Positions 16,471 to 25,439 of a stretch of 64,000 nucleotides of DNA are shown here, one piece after another. The stretch is from Pseudomonas sp. S09G 359. Lineage in GTDB: Bacteria; Pseudomonadota; Gammaproteobacteria; Pseudomonadales; Pseudomonadaceae. The notes under the pieces are model-generated. The model did no database searches. It was given only the letters and a program-made list of their open reading frames with translations, and was not told where the DNA came from. Made by a program: the position numbers and the translations under genes. Each line of letters opens with the position of its first letter. Position 1 is the first letter of the stretch. The stretch lies in contig NZ_CP025263.1 of assembly GCF_002843605.1 (NCBI RefSeq), forward strand, positions 62,001 to 126,000, written 5' to 3'.

Positions 16471-17598
16471 ATGACGCGACATCCACACGTTTGGATGGGC
16501 CTACTGTTGTGGTCAGTATTCGGCCAGGCGCACGCCGCCTGGACAACGAATATGGCGCCAGGGGCGACTGAAGTCAGTCACGCTGTGTTCGACCTGCACA
16601 TGACCATTTTCTGGATCTGTGTGGTGATCGGCATTGTCGTGTTTGGCGCGATGTTCTGGTCGATGATCGTCCACCGCCGGTCCACGGGCCAGGTCGCGGC
16701 CAAGTTCCACGAGAGCACCACCGTGGAAATCCTCTGGACCGTGGTGCCCTTGCTGATCCTCATTGCGATGGCCATCCCGGCGACCAAGACCCTGATCAAT
16801 ATCTACGACAGCAGTGAATCGGATATCGATATCCAGGTCACCGGCTATCAGTGGAAGTGGCATTACAAATACCTGGGCCAGGACGTGGAGTTCTTCAGCA
16901 ACCTGGCCACGCCCGCCGAGCAGATCCACAACCAGGCCACCAAAGGCGAGCATTACCTGCTGGAAGTCGACCAGCCGCTGGTGCTGCCGGTGGGGGCCAA
17001 GGTGCGTTTCCTGGTGACCGCCGCTGACGTGATCCACTCCTGGTGGGTGCCGGCGTTTGCGGTCAAGCGTGACGCCATCCCCGGCTTCGTCAACGAGGCC
17101 TGGACCCGTATCGAGAAGCCCGGCATCTACCGTGGCCAGTGCGCCGAATTGTGCGGCAAGGACCACGGTTTCATGCCGATTGTGGTCGAGGTCAAGTCCA
17201 AGGCCGATTACGACACCTGGCTCGGCGAGCGCAAGGAGGAAGCTGCCAAGCTCAAGGAGCTGACCTCCAAAGAGTGGACGCTGGAAGAGCTGGTGGCACG
17301 CGGCGACAAGGTCTACCACACCACCTGCGTGGCCTGTCACCAGGCCGAAGGCCAGGGGCTGCCGCCGATGTTCCCGGCGCTCAAGGGCTCAAAAATTGCC
17401 ACGGGGCCCAAGGAAGGCCACCTGAGCCTGGTCTATCACGGCAAGCCGGGTACGGCGATGGCAGCCTTCGGCAAGCAGCTCTCGGAAGTCGATATCGCTG
17501 CGGTCGTGACCTACGAACGCAATGCCTGGGGCAACAACAAAGGCGACATGGTCACGCCAAAAGACGTGCTGGCCATCAAACAGGCGGAAAGCAAATGA
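16471..17598 (+). CDS. coxB: Cytochrome c oxidase subunit II with fused cytochrome c domain
   Basis: A 375-residue caa3-like subunit II. After a signal sequence there are two membrane helices (about residues 40-65 and 85-107). The periplasmic cupredoxin carries the CuA site: C224 and C228 in CAELC, H232 and M235 in GKDHGFM. A C-terminal cytochrome c domain has the heme site C286-H290 (CVACH), so electrons pass from heme c to CuA directly. It accepts electrons from soluble cytochrome c, possibly the c4 protein encoded at 40294. It is the first gene of the coxBA-ctaG-coxC operon. Confidence 0.97.
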   Translation: MTRHPHVWMGLLLWSVFGQAHAAWTTNMAPGATEVSHAVFDLHMTIFWICVVIGIVVFGAMFWSMIVHRRSTGQVAAKFHESTTVEILWTVVPLLILIAMAIPATKTLINIYDSSESDIDIQVTGYQWKWHYKYLGQDVEFFSNLATPAEQIHNQATKGEHYLLEVDQPLVLPVGAKVRFLVTAADVIHSWWVPAFAVKRDAIPGFVNEAWTRIEKPGIYRGQCAELCGKDHGFMPIVVEVKSKADYDTWLGERKEEAAKLKELTSKEWTLEELVARGDKVYHTTCVACHQAEGQGLPPMFPALKGSKIATGPKEGHLSLVYHGKPGTAMAAFGKQLSEVDIAAVVTYERNAWGNNKGDMVTPKDVLAIKQAESK

Positions 17599-17656
17599 CA
17601 GCCCTGATTGCGTTTGCCCCGAACCGCCCCGCCCACTCGCTTGCAGGAGAACGGCC

Positions 17657-19243
17657 ATGAGCACTGTGATCGATGACCATGGTCACGCCGACCATGCCCA
17701 CGGCCCCGCCAAGGGTTTGATGCGCTGGGTGCTGACCACCAACCACAAAGACATCGGCACCATGTACCTGTGGTTCGCCTTCACCATGTTCCTGCTTGGT
17801 GGCTCGTTCGCCATGGTCATTCGCGCTGAGTTGTTCCAGCCCGGCCTGCAGATCGTCGAGCCGGCATTCTTCAACCAGATGACCACCATGCATGGCCTGA
17901 TCATGGTCTTCGGCGCGGTGATGCCGGCGTTTGTCGGCCTGGCCAACTGGATGATCCCGCTGATGATCGGCGCGCCGGACATGGCCCTGCCGCGCATGAA
18001 CAACTTCAGTTTCTGGCTGTTGCCGGCGGCGTTCCTGCTGCTGGTGTCGACCCTGTTCACCCCCGGCGGTGGGCCGAATTTCGGCTGGACCTTCTACGCC
18101 CCGCTTTCCACCACCTACGCGCCGGAAAGCGTGACGTTTTTCATCTTTGCCATCCACCTGATGGGCATCAGTTCGATCATGGGCGCGATCAATGTGGTCG
18201 CCACCATCCTCAACCTGCGCGCACCGGGCATGACCCTGATGAAAATGCCGCTGTTCGTCTGGACCTGGCTGATCACCGCGTTCCTGCTGATCGCGGTGAT
18301 GCCGGTGCTGGCCGGTTGCGTGACCATGATGCTGATGGACATCCACTTCGGTACCAGCTTCTTCAGCGCGGCCGGCGGCGGTGACCCGGTGCTGTTCCAG
18401 CACGTGTTCTGGTTCTTCGGCCACCCCGAGGTGTACATCATGATCCTGCCGGCCTTCGGTGCCGTCAGCTCGATCATCCCGACCTTTTCGCGCAAGCCGC
18501 TGTTCGGCTACACCTCGATGGTGTACGCCACGGCGAGCATCGCGTTCCTGTCGTTTATCGTGTGGGCGCACCACATGTTTGTGGTGGGTATCCCGTTGGT
18601 GGGCGAGTTGTTCTTCATGTACGCCACCCTGCTGATCGCCGTGCCGACGGGGGTGAAGGTGTTCAACTGGGTCAGCACCATGTGGCAAGGCTCGCTGACC
18701 TTCGAGACGCCGATGCTGTTTGCGGTGGCCTTCGTGATTTTGTTTACCATCGGCGGGTTCTCCGGGCTGATGCTGGCGATTGCCCCGGCAGACTTCCAGT
18801 ACCACGACACCTACTTTGTGGTGGCGCACTTCCATTACGTACTGGTGCCGGGTGCGATCTTTGGCATCTTCGCCTCGGCCTACTACTGGCTGCCGAAATG
18901 GACCGGCCACATGTACGACGAAACCCTGGGCAAGCTGCACTTCTGGCTGTCTTTCGTCGGCATGAACATGGCGTTCTTCCCCATGCACTTCGTCGGGCTG
19001 GCCGGCATGCCGCGCCGGGTGCCGGACTACAACCTGCAGTTTGCCGACTTCAACATGGTGTCCTCGATTGGCGCCTTCATGTTCGGCGCCACGCAGATCT
19101 TCTTCCTGTTCATCGTCATCAAGTGCATCCGTGGCGGCCCGCCCGCGCCGGCCAAACCGTGGGATGGCGCCGAAGGGCTGGAGTGGAGCATCCCCTCGCC
19201 CGCGCCGTACCACACCTTCACGACGCCGCCGGAGGTCAAGTGA
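17657..19243 (+). CDS. coxA: Cytochrome c oxidase subunit I (aa3 type)
   Basis: A 528-residue, 12-helix heme-copper oxygen reductase subunit. The conserved FWFFGHPEVYIMILPAFG (CuB histidine, cross-linked tyrosine), VWAHHMFVVG (CuB histidine pair) and HDTYFVVAHFHYVL (heme a and a3 histidines) motifs are complete, so it should reduce oxygen to water and pump protons. The sequence is of the A1 (mitochondrial-like) class. The ATG at 17657 has AGGAGAACGG upstream. The frame is open further back, through coxB, but that part is shadow. The N-terminus is His/Asp-rich (DDHGHADHAHG). Confidence 0.97.
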   Translation: MSTVIDDHGHADHAHGPAKGLMRWVLTTNHKDIGTMYLWFAFTMFLLGGSFAMVIRAELFQPGLQIVEPAFFNQMTTMHGLIMVFGAVMPAFVGLANWMIPLMIGAPDMALPRMNNFSFWLLPAAFLLLVSTLFTPGGGPNFGWTFYAPLSTTYAPESVTFFIFAIHLMGISSIMGAINVVATILNLRAPGMTLMKMPLFVWTWLITAFLLIAVMPVLAGCVTMMLMDIHFGTSFFSAAGGGDPVLFQHVFWFFGHPEVYIMILPAFGAVSSIIPTFSRKPLFGYTSMVYATASIAFLSFIVWAHHMFVVGIPLVGELFFMYATLLIAVPTGVKVFNWVSTMWQGSLTFETPMLFAVAFVILFTIGGFSGLMLAIAPADFQYHDTYFVVAHFHYVLVPGAIFGIFASAYYWLPKWTGHMYDETLGKLHFWLSFVGMNMAFFPMHFVGLAGMPRRVPDYNLQFADFNMVSSIGAFMFGATQIFFLFIVIKCIRGGPPAPAKPWDGAEGLEWSIPSPAPYHTFTTPPEVK

Positions 19244-19270
19244 ATACCGTGTTCGGCTTGGGTGAGCGCC

Positions 19271-19822
19271 ATGGCTGAGTCCCTGCCCCTCAAACGCCTG
19301 GTCACCCGCCTGCTGATCCTGGTGGTGGCGATGTTCGCCTTTGGCTTTGCCCTGGTGCCGATCTACGACGTGATGTGCAAGGCGTTCGGCATCAACGGCA
19401 AGACCGCCGGGCAGTACGAGGGCGAGCAAATCGTGGACCCGACGCGCCAGGTGCGCGTGCAGTTTTTGTCCACCAATGCCATCGACATGGTCTGGGATTT
19501 TTACGCCAAGGCTGACGAAGTAGTGGTCAACCCGGGCGCGGTTACCGAGATGCTGTTCGTGGCCTACAACCCCACCGACAAGCCGATGACCGCCCAGGCA
19601 GTACCGAGCATTTCCCCGGCCGAGGCGGCGATGTATTTCCACAAGACCGAGTGCTTCTGCTTCACCCAACAGGTGCTGCAGCCAGGCCAGCGGATTGAAA
19701 TGCCGGTGCGCTTCATCGTCGACCGCGACATGCCCAAGGATGTGAAGCATTTGACCCTGGCGTACACGCTGTTCGATATCACTGCGCGGCAGCCGCCGGT
19801 GGCTGTGCATACCGGCGGCTAG
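19271..19822 (+). CDS. ctaG: Cytochrome c oxidase assembly protein CtaG/Cox11 (CuB insertion)
   Basis: A 183-residue membrane-anchored copper chaperone that delivers copper to the CuB site of subunit I. One N-terminal helix (about residues 12-32) is followed by a periplasmic immunoglobulin-like domain with the copper-binding motif ECFCFTQQVLQPGQ. The start is ATG at 19271 (GGGTGAG upstream); GTG at 19262 is in frame and possible. It lies between coxA and coxC as in most Pseudomonas. Confidence 0.95.
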   Translation: MAESLPLKRLVTRLLILVVAMFAFGFALVPIYDVMCKAFGINGKTAGQYEGEQIVDPTRQVRVQFLSTNAIDMVWDFYAKADEVVVNPGAVTEMLFVAYNPTDKPMTAQAVPSISPAEAAMYFHKTECFCFTQQVLQPGQRIEMPVRFIVDRDMPKDVKHLTLAYTLFDITARQPPVAVHTGG

Positions 19823-19857
19823 CTACTGTTTGCCCCCTCAATCAGGAGAGCGAATAC

Positions 19858-20745
19858 ATGTCGACTCATGATACGTACTACGTACCGGCGCAAAGCAAAT
19901 GGCCGATAATTGCCACGATTGGCATGCTCGTCACCGTGTACGGCCTGGCCGTGTGGTTCAACGATCTGAAAGCGGCACGCCCGGAATCCCACGGCCCGTG
20001 GATTTTTTTCGTGGGCGGCCTGCTGCTGGCCTACATGCTGTTCGGCTGGTTCGGTGCGGTGATCAAGGAAAGTCGCGCCGGTTTGTACAGCCCGCAGATG
20101 GACCGCTCGTTCCGTTGGGGCATGACCTGGTTCATCTTTTCCGAGGTGATGTTCTTTATCGCCTTCTTCGGTGCGCTGTTTTATGTGCGGCACATGTCAG
20201 CCCCGTGGCTGGCGGGCGAAGGCTCCAAAGGGATTGCGCACATGCTGTGGCCGAACTTCGAGTTCGCCTGGCCGTTGCTCAACAACCCCGACCCGAAACT
20301 CTACCCGGCTCCCGAAGGCACCATCAGCCCGTGGGGGTTGCCACTGGTGAACACCATCCTGCTGGTGAGCTCCAGCGTGACCATTACCATCGCCCACCAT
20401 GCCCTGCGCAAAGGCCATCGCGGCGCGCTGAAAATCTGGCTGGCGATCACCGTGCTGCTGGGCCTGGCGTTCCTGGGGTTTCAGGCCGAGGAATATATCC
20501 ACGCCTATAAAGAGTTGGGGCTCACGCTGGGTTCGGGTGTGTATGGCGCGACCTTTTTTATGCTCACCGGCTTCCACGGCGCACACGTGACGATCGGCAC
20601 CATCATTCTGTTTGTGATGCTGATGCGCATACTGCGCGGGCACTTCAACGCCGAGCACCAGTTCGGCTTCGAAGCGGCCAGTTGGTATTGGCACTTTGTG
20701 GATGTGGTGTGGATCGGGCTGTTTTTCTTCGTCTACGTGTTGTGA
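19858..20745 (+). CDS. coxC: Cytochrome c oxidase subunit III
   Basis: A 295-residue seven-helix membrane protein, subunit III of the aa3 oxidase. Conserved blocks include GMTWFIFSEVMFFIAFFGALFY, FQAEEYIHAY, TFFMLTGFHGAHVTIGTI and ASWYWHFVDVVWIGLFFFVYVL, all standard for this subunit. It stabilises subunit I and helps proton uptake. Last gene of the structural cox operon, with AGGAGAG ahead of the ATG. It runs convergently into the small DUF2909 gene with only six bases between the two stops. Confidence 0.96.
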   Translation: MSTHDTYYVPAQSKWPIIATIGMLVTVYGLAVWFNDLKAARPESHGPWIFFVGGLLLAYMLFGWFGAVIKESRAGLYSPQMDRSFRWGMTWFIFSEVMFFIAFFGALFYVRHMSAPWLAGEGSKGIAHMLWPNFEFAWPLLNNPDPKLYPAPEGTISPWGLPLVNTILLVSSSVTITIAHHALRKGHRGALKIWLAITVLLGLAFLGFQAEEYIHAYKELGLTLGSGVYGATFFMLTGFHGAHVTIGTIILFVMLMRILRGHFNAEHQFGFEAASWYWHFVDVVWIGLFFFVYVL

Positions 20746-20751
20746 GGCGTT

Positions 20752-20955
20752 TTACCAAGGTGCGTGGGATACGAGCTGGCCGCTGAAAAAGCCCCAGGCG
20801 ATCAATGCCACGGTGATCACGGCCAGCACCACGCGCACGGTCAGGGCGGTGACGAGGCGGTTGGAGTTGCCCGCGTCCTTGACCAGAAAGAACAGGCCAC
20901 TGAACAGGCTCACGACAGTCGCGATCAGCATCAGGGCAATGGCGGCTTTGAGCAT
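20752..20955 (-). CDS. DUF2909 twin-transmembrane small protein
   Basis: A 67-residue protein with two hydrophobic helices (about residues 3-25 and 38-58), joined by KDAGNSNRLVTALTVRV. This matches the DUF2909 twin-transmembrane family, frequently encoded between coxC and the SURF1 gene. Its role is unknown; the location suggests a part in oxidase assembly. ATG at 20955 follows GGAGCC. The frame is open 39 codons further upstream, but that region overlaps a tandem repeat and is not protein-like. Confidence 0.88.
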   Translation of the reverse strand: MLKAAIALMLIATVVSLFSGLFFLVKDAGNSNRLVTALTVRVVLAVITVALIAWGFFSGQLVSHAPW

Positions 20956-20972
20956 GGTTTGGCTCCAATGAG

Positions 20973-21019
20973 ACAGGCAGGTAATGAGGCAGGCAGGTAA
21001 TGAGTAGGCGGGCAATGAA
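20973..21019. repeat. Short tandem repeat of about 16 bases carrying start codons
   Basis: Three adjacent units, ACAGGCAGGTAATGAG, GCAGGCAGGTAATGAG and a degenerate TAGGCGGGCAATGAA, each hold a Shine-Dalgarno-like AGG(C/T) element and an ATG. It lies at the 5' end of the SURF1 gene and between the divergent DUF2909 and SURF1 starts. Confidence 0.8.
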
Positions 21020-21779
21020 AACAAGTATAGCCAGCGCCACAAAATGCTTCCGCCCAGGCATCGCACCCACACTGGTTGTGCTGGTGCTGCTGCCGTTGAT
21101 GGTGGGCCTGGGGTTCTGGCAGTTGGCCCGTGGCCATGAAAAACAGCTGCTGGTGGATAGCTACGCCGAACGCCGCGTGGCTGCGCCGATCAGCAGCGAC
21201 CAGCTCAAGGATGAGGCTGACCCGGCCTTTCGGCGGGTGCATCTACGTGGCCAGTTCGATGCCGAACACAGCGTGTTGCTCGACAACCGCATGCGCGACG
21301 GCAAGGCCGGGGTCGAGCTGCTGCAACCCTTCCACGACCAGGCCAGCGGTCAGTGGCTGCTGCTCAATCGCGGCTGGCTGCCGTGGCCCGACCGGCGCAC
21401 GCCGCCGGCCTTCACCACCCCTGAACAGCGGGTGAATCTTGATGCCTGGGTCTACGTTGCGCCCGGCGAAACCTTCCAGTTGCACGCCGACCCGGCGAGC
21501 GCGCAGTGGCCACGCCTGCTCACCGCCCTGCACCCCGCCGCGCTGTGGGTCGAGCTGGGCCGCAGCGGTTTTGCCTACGAGCTGCGCGCCGAACCTGGCG
21601 CGGGTACGTACGACACCACCTGGCCGATCGTGGCCATGGGCCCGGAAAAACACTTGGGGTATGCGTTGCAGTGGTTCGCCATGTCCCTGGCGCTACTGGC
21701 CCTTTACCTCTACCTCGGATGGCACAACGCAAAGGAGAAACACCATGGGAGCGGCCATGAATCCACTCAACATGTCTGA
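21015..21779 (+). CDS. SURF1-family oxidase assembly protein
   Basis: A 254-residue protein with two membrane helices, one N-terminal (VVLVLLPLMVGLGFWQL) and one C-terminal (AMSLALLALYLYLGWHN), and a periplasmic domain between them. GFWQLARGHEKQ, GVELLQPFHD and LLNRGWLP are SURF1 signatures. SURF1 helps insert heme a into subunit I. The start is uncertain: ATG at 21015 begins MKTSIASATK; ATG at 21000 in the same frame would add MSRRA. Both lie in a 16-base tandem repeat. Its end overlaps the next gene by 35 bases. Confidence 0.88.
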   Translation: MKTSIASATKCFRPGIAPTLVVLVLLPLMVGLGFWQLARGHEKQLLVDSYAERRVAAPISSDQLKDEADPAFRRVHLRGQFDAEHSVLLDNRMRDGKAGVELLQPFHDQASGQWLLLNRGWLPWPDRRTPPAFTTPEQRVNLDAWVYVAPGETFQLHADPASAQWPRLLTALHPAALWVELGRSGFAYELRAEPGAGTYDTTWPIVAMGPEKHLGYALQWFAMSLALLALYLYLGWHNAKEKHHGSGHESTQHV

Positions 21780-22329
21780 GGCGCCCGACCGTCGCAAAGG
21801 CCGCTGGCAGCTGATTCTAATCCTGCTGATGGTGATCGGCCCGATGGCGCTGGCGACCTTTATGTACAAGTTGCAGTTCTGGGTGCCGGATAGCCGCAGC
21901 TACCACGGCGAGATGATCGGCAACGGCCAGACCCGCGCCGATATCGGCGTGCTGGCCGATGAACAGCGTTGGCAGTTGCTGGTCACCGCGCCCGCCGTTT
22001 GCACCGCCGATTGCCAGCAACTGGTGTACCTCGCGCGCCAGTTGCAGATCGGCCTCGGCCGCGACGCCTCCCGCGCCAGCCACGCCCTGGCCAGCGCGCA
22101 GCCGTTGAGCGCCGACTACGACGCCAAGCTCAAGGCCGAATACCCGCAACTGCAACGCTACGCGCTGGACCTGTCGACCTTCAGAGAGAACGCCGCCGCC
22201 CCTGGCGAGGCGCAACTGTGGATCGTCGATCCCCACGGCAACCTGGTGCTGCGTTACGACGCCAAGGTCAAGGGTAAGGACCTGCTCAACGACCTGCGCC
22301 ACCTGCTGAAACTGTCGAACATCGGATAA
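21745..22329 (+). CDS. Conserved membrane-anchored protein of the cox assembly cluster
   Basis: A 194-residue protein with one N-terminal membrane helix (about residues 23-43, WQLILILLMVIGPMALATFMYKL) and a periplasmic domain. The domain contains VTAPAVCTADCQQLVYLARQLQIGLGRDASR, a CxxxC that resembles the thioredoxin-like SCO fold, and WIVDPHGNLVLRYDAK. It is probably a degenerate SCO/thioredoxin-like protein concerned with heme-copper assembly; PAO1 has a homologue at the same place. ATG at 21745 follows AAAGGAGA and overlaps the SURF1 gene by 35 bases in another frame, so it is translationally coupled. Confidence 0.82.
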   Translation: MGAAMNPLNMSEAPDRRKGRWQLILILLMVIGPMALATFMYKLQFWVPDSRSYHGEMIGNGQTRADIGVLADEQRWQLLVTAPAVCTADCQQLVYLARQLQIGLGRDASRASHALASAQPLSADYDAKLKAEYPQLQRYALDLSTFRENAAAPGEAQLWIVDPHGNLVLRYDAKVKGKDLLNDLRHLLKLSNIG

Positions 22330-22339
22330 GGGCATCGTC

Positions 22340-23419
22340 ATGGCCAAACCTGGATTTCGCCTCGCGTTGTTTGCCACCTTGCTGGCGCTGCTCGTCGTGC
22401 TGCTCGGCGCTTACACGCGCCTGACCCACGCCGGCCTGGGCTGCCCGGACTGGCCGGGCTGCTATGGGTTTATCAGCGTGCCGCAAAGCGAAGCCCAACT
22501 GGCGCATGCCGAGCTGCATTTTCCCGACACACCGGTGGAGGCCGACAAGGGCTGGGCCGAGATGACCCATCGCTACTTTGCCGGCACCTTGGGTCTGCTG
22601 ATCGCGCTGTTGGCGGCGCGTTCGTGGAGCCATCGACGTGATCCCGGCCAGCCGGTGAAATTGCCGTTGTTCATCCTGACGGTGGTGTTCGCCCAGGCGG
22701 CCTTTGGCATGTGGACGGTGACACTCAAGCTGTGGCCGCAGGTGGTCACCGGGCACCTGCTGGGTGGCTTTGCTACGTTGAGCCTGCTGTTTCTGCTGAC
22801 CCTGCGCTTGTCTGGCGTGTTGCCCGCGTTGATCGTGCCCAAGCGCCTGCAATATTGGGCGACGGCGGGCTTGGTGCTGGTGATCGGGCAGATTGCGTTG
22901 GGTGGCTGGGTCAGTTCCAACTATGCGGCGGTGGCGTGTGTCGACTTGCCGACCTGCCACGGCGAATGGTGGCCGACGGCGGATTTTGCCAATGGCTTTC
23001 ACCTGACCCAGCACATCGGCCCCAATTACCTCGGCGGCCAGCTCGACAGCGAGGCGCGCACGGCCATCCACCTGACCCATCGCATTGGCGCGGTGCTGGT
23101 CACGTCTGTGTTGCTTGGGCTGGCCTGGCAGCTGCGCGCGGTGGGCATGACCCGGCTCGCAGGTCTGCTGCTGGTCGCCCTCGCCGCCCAAATTTGCCTG
23201 GGCCTGAGCAATGTAGCGTTCGGGCTGCCGTTGCCGGTGGCGGTCGCGCACAACGCCGGCGGTGCCGGGTTATTGCTCACGCTGGTGCTGGTCAATTACC
23301 ACGCACGCACCAGCCTGGTCCGGGTGCGCAACCAGTTGCCGCTCGGCTGGCGCTTTATCCCGCGCAAACACGTGTCGGGCCTCATCACCCTTAAAGGAGA
23401 GATGCCATGGCGACCTTGA
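22340..23419 (+). CDS. ctaA: Heme A synthase (COX15/CtaA family)
   Basis: A 359-residue inner-membrane enzyme that oxidises the C8 methyl of heme O to a formyl group, making heme A for the aa3 oxidase. About eight hydrophobic helices are present, with the conserved [30 protein letters not shown] and [16 protein letters not shown] histidine motifs and the cysteine pair in GCPDWPGC. Length fits the family. It ends 13 bases after the start of the heme O synthase gene, so the two are coupled. Order matches the biosynthetic pathway. Confidence 0.96.
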   Translation: MAKPGFRLALFATLLALLVVLLGAYTRLTHAGLGCPDWPGCYGFISVPQSEAQLAHAELHFPDTPVEADKGWAEMTHRYFAGTLGLLIALLAARSWSHRRDPGQPVKLPLFILTVVFAQAAFGMWTVTLKLWPQVVTGHLLGGFATLSLLFLLTLRLSGVLPALIVPKRLQYWATAGLVLVIGQIALGGWVSSNYAAVACVDLPTCHGEWWPTADFANGFHLTQHIGPNYLGGQLDSEARTAIHLTHRIGAVLVTSVLLGLAWQLRAVGMTRLAGLLLVALAAQICLGLSNVAFGLPLPVAVAHNAGGAGLLLTLVLVNYHARTSLVRVRNQLPLGWRFIPRKHVSGLITLKGEMPWRP

Positions 23420-24306
23420 TCGGCGCGCGTCACGACCAGGCGCTCTGGCGTGACTACCTGGAGCTGACCAAGCCGAAAGTGGTGGTGCTGATGCTTATCA
23501 CCTCGTTGGTGGGGATGTTCCTCGCGACCCGCGCGGGGGTGCCGTGGGCGGTGCTGGTGTTCGGCAACCTGGGCATTGCCCTGTGTGCCGGCGGCGCGGC
23601 GGCGGTCAATCATGTGGTGGATCGGCGCATCGATGCGGTGATGGCGCGTACCCACCAGCGGCCCCTGGCGCAAGGGCGGGTATCGCCGGTAGCAGCGTTG
23701 GTGTTTGCATTGTTTCTGGCTGTTGCGGGATTAACCCTGTTGCTGGCCTTCACCAACCCTCTGGCGGCCTGGCTGACCCTGGCTTCGCTGCTCGGCTATG
23801 CGGTGATTTATACCGGCTTTCTCAAGCGCGCGACGCCGCAGAATATCGTCATCGGCGGCCTGGCCGGGGCCGCGCCGCCGTTGCTGGGGTGGGTGGCTGT
23901 GACTGGGCATATCAGCGCCGAACCGCTGTTGCTGGTGCTGATCATCTTCGCCTGGACCCCGCCGCACTTCTGGGCGCTGGCCATTCACCGCAAGGAGGAA
24001 TACGCCAAGGCCGACATCCCGATGCTGCCGGTCACCCACGGCGAGCACTACACCAAGGTGCATATCCTGCTCTACACCTTTGCCCTGCTGGCCGTGAGCC
24101 TGATGCCCTACGTGATCCACATGAGCGGCGTGCTGTACCTGGTGTGCGCATTGGGTTTGGGCGCGCGCTTTCTGCAATGGGCCTGGGTGCTGTACCGTGG
24201 CAGCAAGCCGCACGCGGCGATCAACACCTTCAAGTACTCTATCTGGTACTTGCTGCTGCTGTTTATCGCCCTGCTCGTAGACCACTACTTACTGTTGAAC
24301 CTATGA
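23407..24306 (+). CDS. cyoE: Heme O synthase (protoheme IX farnesyltransferase)
   Basis: A 299-residue UbiA-type prenyltransferase, also called CtaB, that farnesylates heme B. Both aspartate-rich motifs are visible: [21 protein letters not shown] with the DxxxD region and [19 protein letters not shown] as the second. Nine or so membrane helices are predicted. An AAAGGAGAG site precedes the ATG, and the gene overlaps ctaA by 13 bases and the SCO gene by four (ATGA). It works immediately before CtaA. Pseudomonads may have a second copy with the bo3 oxidase. Confidence 0.96.
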   Translation: MATLIGARHDQALWRDYLELTKPKVVVLMLITSLVGMFLATRAGVPWAVLVFGNLGIALCAGGAAAVNHVVDRRIDAVMARTHQRPLAQGRVSPVAALVFALFLAVAGLTLLLAFTNPLAAWLTLASLLGYAVIYTGFLKRATPQNIVIGGLAGAAPPLLGWVAVTGHISAEPLLLVLIIFAWTPPHFWALAIHRKEEYAKADIPMLPVTHGEHYTKVHILLYTFALLAVSLMPYVIHMSGVLYLVCALGLGARFLQWAWVLYRGSKPHAAINTFKYSIWYLLLLFIALLVDHYLLLNL

Positions 24307-24938
24307 CCCGAACTCAAAAAACCGTGTTTATCCTGGTGGCCATTGTCGCGTTGATCATGGGCCTGACCGTCAACAAAGTGTTGAGTGGCAAAGGCCAGGG
24401 CGACCCCACCGCGCTGATCGACGCCGGCATTATCCTGCTGCCGCAAAGCCGCCAGCTGCCGCCGGTAAGCATGACCGACCAGAACGGCCAGCCCGTTGTC
24501 GTCAACGAGTTGAAAGGCAAGTGGAGCCTGCTGTTCTTCGGCTACACCTTCTGCCCGGATATCTGCCCCACCACCCTCGCCCAGTTGCGCCAGATCAAGA
24601 GCGAGCTGCCCAAAGACGCGGTGGATAAGTTGCAGGTGATTCTGGTCAGCGTCGACCCGCACCGCGACACGCCGACCCAGCTCAAGCAATACCTGGGCTA
24701 TTTCGACCCGCAATTCCGCGGCCTTACCGGCGCGAATGTGGATGATGTGCAAAAGGTTTCGAATGCGGTGAGCATCCCGTTCATTCCGGCCGATACCAGC
24801 AAGCCCAACTACACCGTGGACCACAGCGGCAACCTCGCGCTGATCGGCCCGGATGGCACGCAGCGTGGGTTTATTCGTGCGCCGCTGAACAACCAGAAGC
24901 TGGTGGCGCAGTTGCCGGGGTTGCTGCAGCGTCAGTAA
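24303..24938 (+). CDS. SCO1/SenC-family copper chaperone
   Basis: A 211-residue membrane-anchored protein with an N-terminal helix ([20 protein letters not shown]) and a periplasmic thioredoxin-like domain. The copper-binding CxxxC is in [11 protein letters not shown] and the third ligand histidine is in [14 protein letters not shown] proteins deliver copper to the CuA site of subunit II, so this closes the set of oxidase maturation genes in the cluster. It overlaps the heme O synthase gene by ATGA. A REP doublet follows and ends the operon. Confidence 0.94.
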   Translation: MTRTQKTVFILVAIVALIMGLTVNKVLSGKGQGDPTALIDAGIILLPQSRQLPPVSMTDQNGQPVVVNELKGKWSLLFFGYTFCPDICPTTLAQLRQIKSELPKDAVDKLQVILVSVDPHRDTPTQLKQYLGYFDPQFRGLTGANVDDVQKVSNAVSIPFIPADTSKPNYTVDHSGNLALIGPDGTQRGFIRAPLNNQKLVAQLPGLLQRQ

Positions 24939-24970
24939 GTCGGGCCCCGGGTTGAGCAACAATGCCAATC

Positions 24971-25096
24971 AAATGTGGGAGGGGCGGTGCGACGATTCGA
25001 CTTGCCCCCGATAGCTGAGTGTCAGTCACTGCATATGGTGACTGACCCACTGCTATCGGGAGCAAGTCGAATCGTCGCACCGCCCCTCCCACATTT
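24971..25096. repeat. REP doublet with extended arms, left flank of BRO-N cassette
   Basis: The outer arms are the extended type (GGGGCGGTGCGACGATTCG), and the core is GATAGCTGAGTGTCAGTCAC...GTGACTGACCC...CTATCGGG. That core is nearly identical to the one in the doublet at 25791-25885, on the other side of the antirepressor-like gene. It ends the cox transcript. Confidence 0.93.
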
Positions 25097-25189
25097 AGTT
25101 TTGTGCAAAGTTTGAACAGGGTGTCGTCAGACATTTCCTGCAAGTTGCGGCGCTGTGCATGAACTTGTTGGCTGCGCTTGGGGTGGCTA

Positions 25190-25439
25190 GTCTTTGCCCT
25201 GTCGCTGCAAATTCAGCGACAGGGCGTAGGAACCCTTATATGTACCCTCGGCGTCATAACGCCACCGTCTGATTGCGGCGTTTTTTTTGTGCCCGTACTA
25301 TCAGTCGCGGCGGCTATGCGCGGGCACGTTTCGACGTGGCTGAGATCCCTGGGTACTCGGTTCCTACCCCGCGTATGGCTGCCACCCAAGCCCGTAGGAA
25401 GGCTGTTGGCAGCTCCTCTTCATACCCGGAGTTGTCCCA
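25190..25439 (+). ncRNA. Candidate structured RNA leader with attenuator (unassigned family)
   Basis: The strand contains many perfect complementary segments in a nested order. P1 is a 12-base-pair hairpin (25196-25207 with 25214-25225). A closing helix pairs GTAGGAACC (25226-25234) with GGTTCCTAC (25359-25367), and GTACCC (25242-25247) pairs with GGGTAC (25351-25356). Inside lie GGCGT-CATA-ACGCC (25250-25263) and GTGCCCG/CGGGCAC (25289-25295 with 25321-25327). Downstream is a two-part hairpin GCTGCCA/TGGCAGC (25378-25413), then CTCC (25413-25416) that can pair with the GGAG Shine-Dalgarno sequence (25428-25431). I do not recognise an Rfam family. It could be a cis-acting leader, or yield a short RNA if transcription stops at 25288. 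Confidence 0.7.
25258..25288 (+). terminator. Terminator alternative to the antiterminator hairpin in the BRO-N leader
   Basis: AACGCC (25258-25263) can pair with GGCGTT (25277-25282), followed directly by a run of eight T, forming an intrinsic terminator. The same ACGCC is the 3' arm of the upstream GGCGT-CATA-ACGCC hairpin (25250-25263), so the two structures exclude each other. The stem is only six base pairs, so strength is uncertain. Confidence 0.6.

Noticed and set aside
17595..17660. A 21-codon frame between coxB and coxA overlapping the coxB stop (ATGA)
   Set aside because: No conserved-looking sequence and no ribosome site of its own; more likely a spacer with chance open frame.
19240..19278. 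A 12-codon GTG frame bridging coxA and ctaG
   Set aside because: Too short to judge; could help translational coupling, but there is no independent support for a peptide.
17576..19810. A 744-codon open frame opposite coxA and ctaG
   Set aside because: Composition is dominated by H, R, Q, G, E without hydrophobic cores; the plus strand carries textbook coxA and ctaG.
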